Of a DNA stretch of 64,000 nt, positions 58,258 to 64,000 are shown in pieces. The stretch spans positions 1-64,000 of the forward strand of contig CACBGZ010000001.1 in the NCBI GenBank assembly GCA_902538915.1. The letters are read 5' to 3'. The translations under genes were made by a program, and so were the position numbers. The DNA comes from an uncultured Pelagibacteraceae bacterium. Its GTDB lineage: Bacteria; Pseudomonadota; Alphaproteobacteria; Pelagibacterales; Pelagibacteraceae. Below the pieces are notes generated by a model, which did not search any database, was not told the DNA's origin, and saw only the letters and a list, made by a program, of their open reading frames with translations. Numbering within the stretch: the stretch's first letter is position 1; each line of letters opens with the position of its first letter.

Positions 58258-59272
58258 AATTCTTGTATTTAAGCTTAAACAATTTTAGATAAGTTATAGT
58301 ATAAATTAAGATATTAATTAAAATTAATATTATTAAAATTTGAGTATTATAGATACTATAACTTCCAAGTAGTAAGATCAAAAAGTTATAAGAGTTAATA
58401 ATTAAACTTGAATAATTATTGCTAGCTAAATTGTTTGATTTTATTTTTTTTTTGAAAAAATAAAATAATAAATGATGTAAATGTTTACTATCTGGAGAAA
58501 CTGGAGACTTGCCTAATTTAAATTTTCTTATGATAGAAAACAAATTTTCAAAACATGGATACCATAACAATAACACAACATAAAAAGGTGAAACATTAGG
58601 ATCATATTTATGCAACTCAATCATTATATAGCCTATAAATAATCCTAATAAATATGCTCCTGAGTCTCCTAAATATAACTGGTTAAAAAAATTAAAAATC
58701 AGAATAATAAATAATATGTAACATAGGTAAATTGTATTTAAGTTGCTAAAATTTATTCCAATTAAAAGGTTTGATTTATAAAGTATAGCTAGAACTATAA
58801 AATAATATGTAAGAACTAAGCCATTTAAACCATCAATAAAATTGGTTCCATTAATTAAGATTATTAGACATAGAGTGCTAAATAAAATACTTAAATAATA
58901 ATTTTCTAAAAACTTATCAATAAATATAATTCTAGTTGAAATTCCATTTAAACTCAAAAAATGAACAAATAATAGGACTAGTACAAATTGATAAAATAAT
59001 CTTCTTGAAGGAACTGATAAAATTTTTAAATCTGAAAATAATCCTAGTATAAATATAGAAATAAAAAAAACATAAGCTATTACATCTCTTTCAATAAGAA
59101 TAATTGATAAAAATAATATGAGAAAAATTCCACCAGATAATGGTGTTTTTTTTGATCCTAAAATTTTTTGGTGTATCTCCCCAGAAAAATTTAAAAAATA
59201 TTTTTTTTTGATAATGAAAGAATTAAAAAAATAAATTACAATTGGAATCAAAAAAAAAAATAAATAATTCAT
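58247..59272 (-). CDS. Undecaprenyl-phosphate sugar-1-phosphate transferase (WecA/MraY family)
   Basis: A 341-residue protein with about ten membrane helices that starts lipid-linked glycan assembly by placing a HexNAc-1-phosphate on undecaprenyl phosphate. Family motifs are TPLSGGIFLILF near the start, NFIDGLNGLVLTY (Asp-rich), LGDSGAYLLGLFIG and the C-terminal HLHHLLFYFFKKK. The sugar could be GlcNAc or a 6-deoxy amino sugar. It is one base from the GT2 gene upstream on the same strand. Confidence 0.9.
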   Translation of the reverse strand: MNYLFFFLIPIVIYFFNSFIIKKKYFLNFSGEIHQKILGSKKTPLSGGIFLILFLSIILIERDVIAYVFFISIFILGLFSDLKILSVPSRRLFYQFVLVLLFVHFLSLNGISTRIIFIDKFLENYYLSILFSTLCLIILINGTNFIDGLNGLVLTYYFIVLAILYKSNLLIGINFSNLNTIYLCYILFIILIFNFFNQLYLGDSGAYLLGLFIGYIMIELHKYDPNVSPFYVVLLLWYPCFENLFSIIRKFKLGKSPVSPDSKHLHHLLFYFFKKKIKSNNLASNNYSSLIINSYNFLILLLGSYSIYNTQILIILILINILIYTITYLKLFKLKYKNFNF

Positions 59273-59273
59273 A

Positions 59274-60038
59274 TTATTTCTTTAAATAATTAATACTCAA
59301 ACACATAGTGTAATATAAAGATTTAATAAAATTAAATTTCATATGATAATTATATACTTTAAAAGCATCTATCAATTTTTGTGTAATTGAACTAGATAGA
59401 GAATTATCGAGCTTTCTCCATGAGGATAAAGTCTCATTAAAATAACAAATTATAATATTTTTTTTCAAAATTTTTAGCCATAAAACAAAGTCTTCTTTAG
59501 TTTTTAAATTAGGAAATGTAGTTTGATAATCAATTATTTCCTTTTTAATAATTACTGTTGACAATCCTATGTCACAAGATTTAATTAAATCATCTACTTT
59601 TTCAAAATTTTTAGAAATTCTTTCTCCTAAAACTCTATCATTTTTGTCAATAATTTCATAAGGAGTATGAGTAAATTTTAATTTATTTTTTTTCATAAAA
59701 TTAATTTGCTTTTCTAATTTATATTTTTTCCAGGTATCATCTGCATCTATAAACGCAATAAATTCACCATTTGCGTTTTCTATCCCTTTATTTCTAGAAA
59801 ATCCAGCCCCGACTGTCTTAGAATTTTTAATGATCTTTATTTTTTTTTCTGATTTAAATAATTTTTCTAAATAATCTAAGTCAGATAAATTTTCATCATC
59901 ATATATTATAATTATTTCATAATTATTGTACGATTGATTTAAAACTGAATTTATCGTTTTTAAAATATATTCTTTTTTTTTATAATAGGGTATTATTATT
60001 GATACCAATTCTTCGTACATCTGTTTTTTTGAGTTCAT
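59274..60038 (-). CDS. Family 2 glycosyltransferase
   Basis: A 254-residue GT-A enzyme. VSIIIPYYKKKEYILKTINS and SVLNQSYNNYEIIIIYDDEN open the fold; GFSRNKGIENANGEFIAFID and DADDTWKKYKLEKQI carry the metal-binding D-A-D. Probably transfers one sugar in assembly of the surface glycan. Divergent from the gene at 60103, with 64 AT-rich bases between. Confidence 0.9.
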   Translation of the reverse strand: MNSKKQMYEELVSIIIPYYKKKEYILKTINSVLNQSYNNYEIIIIYDDENLSDLDYLEKLFKSEKKIKIIKNSKTVGAGFSRNKGIENANGEFIAFIDADDTWKKYKLEKQINFMKKNKLKFTHTPYEIIDKNDRVLGERISKNFEKVDDLIKSCDIGLSTVIIKKEIIDYQTTFPNLKTKEDFVLWLKILKKNIIICYFNETLSSWRKLDNSLSSSITQKLIDAFKVYNYHMKFNFIKSLYYTMCLSINYLKK

Positions 60039-60102
60039 TAAAAATACATTAAACTTTTTTTATTTAGAAAAATATGTAAAACTAAGCAGCTCTTAATTAT
60101 AT

Positions 60103-61194
60103 ATGCAAGAAAAAAAGGAAATTTTTTATATTGCAGAATTAAATCTGCCAAGTAAATCTGCATACTCTATTCACGTCATGAAAATGTGTGAAGCTTTTTC
60201 AAAGCTAAAGTATAATGTTAGTTTAATTGTAATTAATAGCAAGAATATCAATCAAATAAATAAAATTTATAATATAAATTATAAATTTAACATTCTTTCA
60301 ATATTTAATAATTTTATTCTACTCAATTTTATACTTAGGATAATATTTTCACTAAAAATTCTAATTAGAAAATTTGATATTAACGCTTTATTTATTTCGC
60401 GTAGTATAATTTTTTCTCTTATGGCGTGTCTTTTAAAAAAAAAAATTATTTTAGAATTACATCATGAAATAACTGGTTTTTCTAAAATTATGTATTGGCT
60501 ATTTAAGAGTTTAAATTTAATTGAAAATTTAAACTTTATATTTTTAAATAAAAACTTAAGTCAAATATATAAAATTAGAAAAGAAAAATACTTAATTTTA
60601 GACGATGCTGTAAACTTAAGAGATTTTGATAATAAAAAAGTCCCAAAATACAAAAAAACATGTGTTTATGTTGGAAGTTTTTTTCAAGGAAAAGGTATTG
60701 AACAAATCTTAAGATTGGCCAAAAAGAATAAAAAAATTTCTTTTCATCTTTATGGAGAAAAAAAATATTTTAAAACCAAAGATAAAGAGAGAAATGTCAA
60801 ACTTTTTGATTATGTTAATTATTCTAAAATTCCTAATATTTTATCGAAGTATGAGGTTGCACTGATGCCATATCAAAATAAAGTTAGAGGAAGAGGTTCA
60901 ATTTATTTACAAAAATATATGTCACCTTTAAAAATGTTTGATTATATGGCTGCCAAAATGATTATAATTGCCTCTGATCTTAGTGTTTATAAACACATTC
61001 TTAAAAATAATTATAATTGTAGATTAGTAAATGTGAACAAAGATAAAGAATGGTCAAAGACAATTCAATCGTCTTTTAATAATAATAAAAAAAATAAATA
61101 TCTGAAAATCAATGCTTATAAAACAGTAAAAAAATACACTTGGGATAACCGCTGTAAAAAAATTATGTACTTTTTGAAAAAATTCGATTTTTAA
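60103..61194 (+). CDS. Glycosyltransferase, GT-B fold (GT4-like)
   Basis: A 363-residue protein. The N-terminal YIAELNLPSKSAYSIHVMKM is the acceptor-side domain, and the C-terminal donor domain has CVYVGSFFQGKGIEQILRL, KYEVALMPYQNKVRGRGS and SPLKMFDYMAAKMIIIASDL. It is one of the two plus-strand genes inside an otherwise minus-strand island. The donor sugar cannot be named. Confidence 0.85.
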   Translation: MQEKKEIFYIAELNLPSKSAYSIHVMKMCEAFSKLKYNVSLIVINSKNINQINKIYNINYKFNILSIFNNFILLNFILRIIFSLKILIRKFDINALFISRSIIFSLMACLLKKKIILELHHEITGFSKIMYWLFKSLNLIENLNFIFLNKNLSQIYKIRKEKYLILDDAVNLRDFDNKKVPKYKKTCVYVGSFFQGKGIEQILRLAKKNKKISFHLYGEKKYFKTKDKERNVKLFDYVNYSKIPNILSKYEVALMPYQNKVRGRGSIYLQKYMSPLKMFDYMAAKMIIIASDLSVYKHILKNNYNCRLVNVNKDKEWSKTIQSSFNNNKKNKYLKINAYKTVKKYTWDNRCKKIMYFLKKFDF

Positions 61195-61195
61195 T

Positions 61196-62176
61196 TTAAT
61201 TAAAAATTTTTTTATTTTTTAAAAACCACTCACATGTTTTTTTTACACCTTGATTGTGATTGGTAAACTCGACTTTGTATTTTAAAAAGTTTAATATTTT
61301 TTTATTATCTCCATAAGTTTTATAAACATCAGCTTTATCTCTAGCTTTTTTCTTAATTAATGGTTTTTTTGAATACTTGTTTATTTCTTTTAAAACCCTA
61401 GTTATGAGAACCGGTTTTGATGAGCATATATTAAAAATATCAAATTTCTTTTTTATCTTAATTTTAATAAGAGAATGACAAATTTGGACGGCATCATCAA
61501 TATAAGTAAAATCTCTGAAATGATTTCCGTTATTGAAAAGGGGGAAACTAAGACTTTTATAAGCTGAAATTAAATATTTCAAAATCATCATATCTGGTCT
61601 GCCCCAGGGACCATAAATAGTAAAAAATCTTAATCCAATCATTTTTGTATTTATTAGTTTGCTCATGGATTGTGCAAATTGTTCGTTGGAAAGTTTAGAA
61701 AGTGAGTATAAATTTATTGGGTTTACCTCAGAATTTTCTTTTTTAGGAAATGGTTTGCTGTCTCCATAAATTGAGCTTGAAGATGCAAAAAAAAATTTAT
61801 CAACTTTAAAAGTTTTTAATGTTTCGATTAAATTTATAAAACCAATAATATTTGCATCTGTATAAGATTTTGGATTTTTAAATGAATATCTTACCCCTGC
61901 TTGTGCCGCAAAATTAAAAACTGTGTTAAATTTATGTTTCTTAAATAAATTATGAATTTTATCTTTTTCTAATAAATCGATTTTATAAAACTTAAAATTT
62001 TTATTTTTTAAAAGATCTAAACGCTTTACTTTAAGTTTTTTTGTATAATAAGTATTAAGGTTATCAATACCGACAACATAATAATTTTTGGACTTTATTA
62101 AACTTCTGGCAAGCGAAAAACCTATAAATCCAGCTACTCCTGTAATTAATATCTTTTTTTTATTTTTAATCGCCAT
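61196..62176 (-). CDS. NAD-dependent epimerase, UDP-glucuronate 4-epimerase-like
   Basis: A 326-residue extended short-chain dehydrogenase. It shows ILITGVAGFIGFSLARSLIK, the segment GIDNLNTYYTKKLKVKRLDL, NFAAQAGVRYSFKNP and the catalytic NLYSLSKLSNEQ, followed by RFFTIYGPWGRPDMM; this set is typical of CapI-type UDP-glucuronate 4-epimerases. The start is taken at ATG 62176 (MAIKNKKK). A longer frame from 62242 would run 77 bases into the upstream glycosyltransferase gene and add a tail foreign to the family. The overlap is then 11 bases. Confidence 0.88.
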   Translation of the reverse strand: MAIKNKKKILITGVAGFIGFSLARSLIKSKNYYVVGIDNLNTYYTKKLKVKRLDLLKNKNFKFYKIDLLEKDKIHNLFKKHKFNTVFNFAAQAGVRYSFKNPKSYTDANIIGFINLIETLKTFKVDKFFFASSSSIYGDSKPFPKKENSEVNPINLYSLSKLSNEQFAQSMSKLINTKMIGLRFFTIYGPWGRPDMMILKYLISAYKSLSFPLFNNGNHFRDFTYIDDAVQICHSLIKIKIKKKFDIFNICSSKPVLITRVLKEINKYSKKPLIKKKARDKADVYKTYGDNKKILNFLKYKVEFTNHNQGVKKTCEWFLKNKKIFN

Positions 62177-63302
62177 TGAGTATATTAGATAATTTTTTTG
62201 AATTATAAAAACAAGTATACATTTTTGATTTTTTTTTTGCACCGACTAACTTTTTATTAATTTTTTCACTTGAAGAAGTAAGAAAATTATCTAGTGCCTC
62301 TTTAAAACTATTCTCATCATTTGAATTAAATATAAATCCATTTTCATTTTTACCAATAAATTCCTTTGGTCCACTCGGACAATCAGATGATATTATAGGT
62401 GTGCCCACGCAAGCACTCTCAACCATGACAAAACCAGGATCTTCCCACAAAGAGCTAGAGATTAAACATTTTGCATTATATAAATAATTAAAAATGTTTT
62501 TTTGAAAATCAATAATCTGAATTTTATTATCTAACTTTTTATCTTTAATAATTTTCTCATATGTTCTCTTGAGCTCTCCTTGTCCAATAATAATCAGATC
62601 ATTGTTCTGTAAATAATTTAAATTTTTTGCAAAAAAATTAATCAAGAAAATATGATTTTTTTGTTTTGTAAATCTCCCAATACTTAAAAAAAAAGGTTTC
62701 ATAAATTTAGTTTTTAATTTTTCTTTTTTTAGATTATTAATTTTTCTTACATTCAAAACAGGGTCTGGAATAAATAAAACCTTGTCCTCCTTGAAAATAC
62801 CTTTTTTTAATAAATAATTTTTTGTCTCCTCAGTTGGACAAATGACATATTTTATTTTGTTTGAGGCAATTTTCCAAAGTAGAAATCTAAAGATATTAAG
62901 TCTTGGATAGCCAGATATTCTAAGAATTAATTCTGTTTTAAAATTATTAAAAAAAAACATCAAAATTGGCATTGATGTAATTAAATGGATGATTAAATAA
63001 TTTGGCTTATCTTTTTCTAAAATTTTTTTTAACGGTAAATATGATTGAAAAAAAATTAAAAAATATAAATACCTTGAATTTAAGAAACCCTTAAATTTTC
63101 TGTCTTTTAAATCTCTTTTTGAAATTAAATTAATTTTTTCAACCATTTGAAAATTGTGTTTATCCCATTCCCCGAAAACATTAATTAAGAAATTTTTTGA
63201 ATCTTTTTTGTATCTTGTTAAAGAATTTATAGAGTTCGAGACTGATCTTAATGTCGCAATTTGTGGATCAATATGTGGCGACCAAAAATAATTTTTTTTC
63301 AT
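62166..63302 (-). CDS. Glycosyltransferase, family 4
   Basis: A 378-residue GT-B enzyme. The donor domain shows FFLSIGRFTKQKNHIFLINF, LIIGQGELKRTYEKII and SLWEDPGFVMVESACVGTP followed by IISSDCPSGPKEF, the E-x7-E region of GT4. The ATG overlaps the stop of the methyltransferase gene upstream (ATGA), so they are translated together. Likely transfers one sugar of the surface glycan. Confidence 0.9.
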   Translation of the reverse strand: MKKNYFWSPHIDPQIATLRSVSNSINSLTRYKKDSKNFLINVFGEWDKHNFQMVEKINLISKRDLKDRKFKGFLNSRYLYFLIFFQSYLPLKKILEKDKPNYLIIHLITSMPILMFFFNNFKTELILRISGYPRLNIFRFLLWKIASNKIKYVICPTEETKNYLLKKGIFKEDKVLFIPDPVLNVRKINNLKKEKLKTKFMKPFFLSIGRFTKQKNHIFLINFFAKNLNYLQNNDLIIIGQGELKRTYEKIIKDKKLDNKIQIIDFQKNIFNYLYNAKCLISSSLWEDPGFVMVESACVGTPIISSDCPSGPKEFIGKNENGFIFNSNDENSFKEALDNFLTSSSEKINKKLVGAKKKSKMYTCFYNSKKLSNILNGD

Positions 63303-64000
63303 TTTTTTATAATTTTTGGATAAGGTACATGTGTGATAAATTTTCCAGAATTAACATAAAAGAAATTTTCTTTTTTTAAAATTTCCTTATAGAAGTTCCA
63401 AGCTCCTAAAAAAACATATATTTGATTGTTTTTTAGTTTTTGATACTTGAGAACCTTAATCTTGGTTCCGGGCAACAATTTGCCAATTTTTTGTCTTGTG
63501 GTGTCATAAAAATGTTCAAAATAATTTTCTTTTAAATTACAATAATTAATAATTGTTACTGCCTTCGCTGAAGCACCATACCCTATAATTTTTTTGTTAT
63601 TTTTTTTAAGTTTATTAAATATCTCAATTAATTTAGTTTTAGATGCTTTAACTTTTTTTGAAAAATTTTTATAGCAAGAAAATTTATGAAGACCATATCT
63701 TTTTTCTAAAAAGATATTTTTTTTAAATCTAGATGAGGTTTTTACTCTTTTATTTTTAATTTTTTTGATATAATAACGATTTGATCCACCATGAACCTTG
63801 ATGTTTTCTACATCATAAATTTCTAAATTGTTTTTTTTTAGGATATTTTGTAAAGCGATTGTTGAAAAAACATAAATATGTTCATTATAAAATTGATCAT
63901 ACGAATTTTGTTTAATTGTTTCTAATAATGAAGGCTCCTCAATAATTAATGTACCATTATCTGCAAGAATTTTCGATACATTACTAAAAACCGAATTTAA
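63299..64000 (-). CDS. C-methyltransferase-type protein, C-terminal part (5' end outside window)
   Basis: The frame is open to the window edge, giving 233 visible residues and a TGA that overlaps the next ATG. LADNGTLIIEEPSLLETIKQ, NEHIYVFSTIALQNILKKNN and VENIKVHGGSNRYYI belong to the end of a SAM methyltransferase domain. IIGYGASAKAVTIINYC and KIGKLLPGTKIKV form the C-terminal domain found in sugar C-methyltransferases (such as TDP-sugar C-3 enzymes). The N-terminal zinc-binding and SAM motifs lie outside. It probably makes a branched or methylated sugar for the island's glycan. Confidence 0.85.
   Translation of the reverse strand, partial: LNSVFSNVSKILADNGTLIIEEPSLLETIKQNSYDQFYNEHIYVFSTIALQNILKKNNLEIYDVENIKVHGGSNRYYIKKIKNKRVKTSSRFKKNIFLEKRYGLHKFSCYKNFSKKVKASKTKLIEIFNKLKKNNKKIIGYGASAKAVTIINYCNLKENYFEHFYDTTRQKIGKLLPGTKIKVLKYQKLKNNQIYVFLGAWNFYKEILKKENFFYVNSGKFITHVPYPKIIKK

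Noticed and set aside
62177-62242. A 22-residue N-terminal extension of the epimerase
   Set aside because: It would lie inside the upstream glycosyltransferase and does not resemble the family's N-terminus; ATG 62176 gives a normal start just before the NAD-binding loop.

Overview
The window is a strongly AT-rich, very gene-dense piece of an alphaproteobacterial chromosome. It fits the SAR11 clade (Pelagibacterales, Candidatus Pelagibacter type). The reasons are the low GC, many lysine- and asparagine-rich proteins, spacers often of only a few bases, a circularly permuted two-piece tmRNA gene, a 5S rRNA gene standing alone, alphaproteobacterial gene orders (tolQRAB-pal-cpoB-tilS-ftsH-folP-glmM; xseB-ispA-dxs; split pntA), and ThyX as the only thymidylate synthase seen. 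I see no insertion sequence, prophage, CRISPR array or integrase. No stretch longer than about 200 bases lacks an assigned gene.

Layout. 1-5.0 kb: the end of an Mrp/ApbC gene, a large surface protein (beta-propeller-like repeats plus an autotransporter-like barrel), thyX, the tmRNA, a methyltransferase flanked by a duplicated piece of tmRNA tail, a 40-residue membrane peptide and tRNA-Leu(GAG). 5.0-16.2 kb: nadA-nadC, ppdK, glyS-glyQ, an S49 peptidase, a long-chain polyprenyl diphosphate synthase, pdxH and aroC. 16.2-25.8 kb: the isoprenoid set dxs-ispA-xseB, a Sua5-type threonylcarbamoyl-AMP synthase with an ABC exporter, tRNA-Arg(TCG), rluD, rpoH, purA and thiD. 25.8-39.4 kb: a long minus-strand envelope and housekeeping block (glmM, folP, ftsH, tilS, cpoB, pal, tolB, tolA, tolR, tolQ, a RuvC-like resolvase, yebC, ymdB, 5-formyl-THF cyclo-ligase, zapA and a coiled-coil protein). 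39.4-47.7 kb: a plus-strand central-carbon operon tkt-gap-pgk-fba running into thiE, efp, an inositol-monophosphatase-family gene, rpmE, a TrcR-like regulator, rpsU and initiator tRNA. 47.7-52.8 kb: a membrane protein, transaldolase, the three-gene proton-translocating transhydrogenase, a tiny aa3-type cytochrome oxidase subunit IV peptide, rpmJ and the 5S rRNA.

52.8-64 kb, just upstream of the 5S gene, is different. It holds nucleotide-sugar enzymes (GDP-fucose synthesis by gmd/fcl, two other epimerases), an undecaprenyl-phosphate sugar-1-phosphate transferase, four glycosyltransferases, a large polytopic membrane protein and a C-methyltransferase, with strands mixed. This is the edge of a surface-polysaccharide island and matches what I recall of the SAR11 hypervariable region lying between the 23S and 5S rRNA genes. 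The genes together would make, flip or modify an O-antigen or capsule-like glycan containing L-fucose.

The observations most worth checking are the duplicated tmRNA tail around the methyltransferase (a possible old integration scar), a probable AUU start on rpsU, an initiator tRNA lacking one of the three classical anticodon-stem G:C pairs, an Asn in the NAD-selecting position of GAPDH, an atypical RuvC without ruvAB beside it, and the 5S-rpmJ junction at the island boundary.
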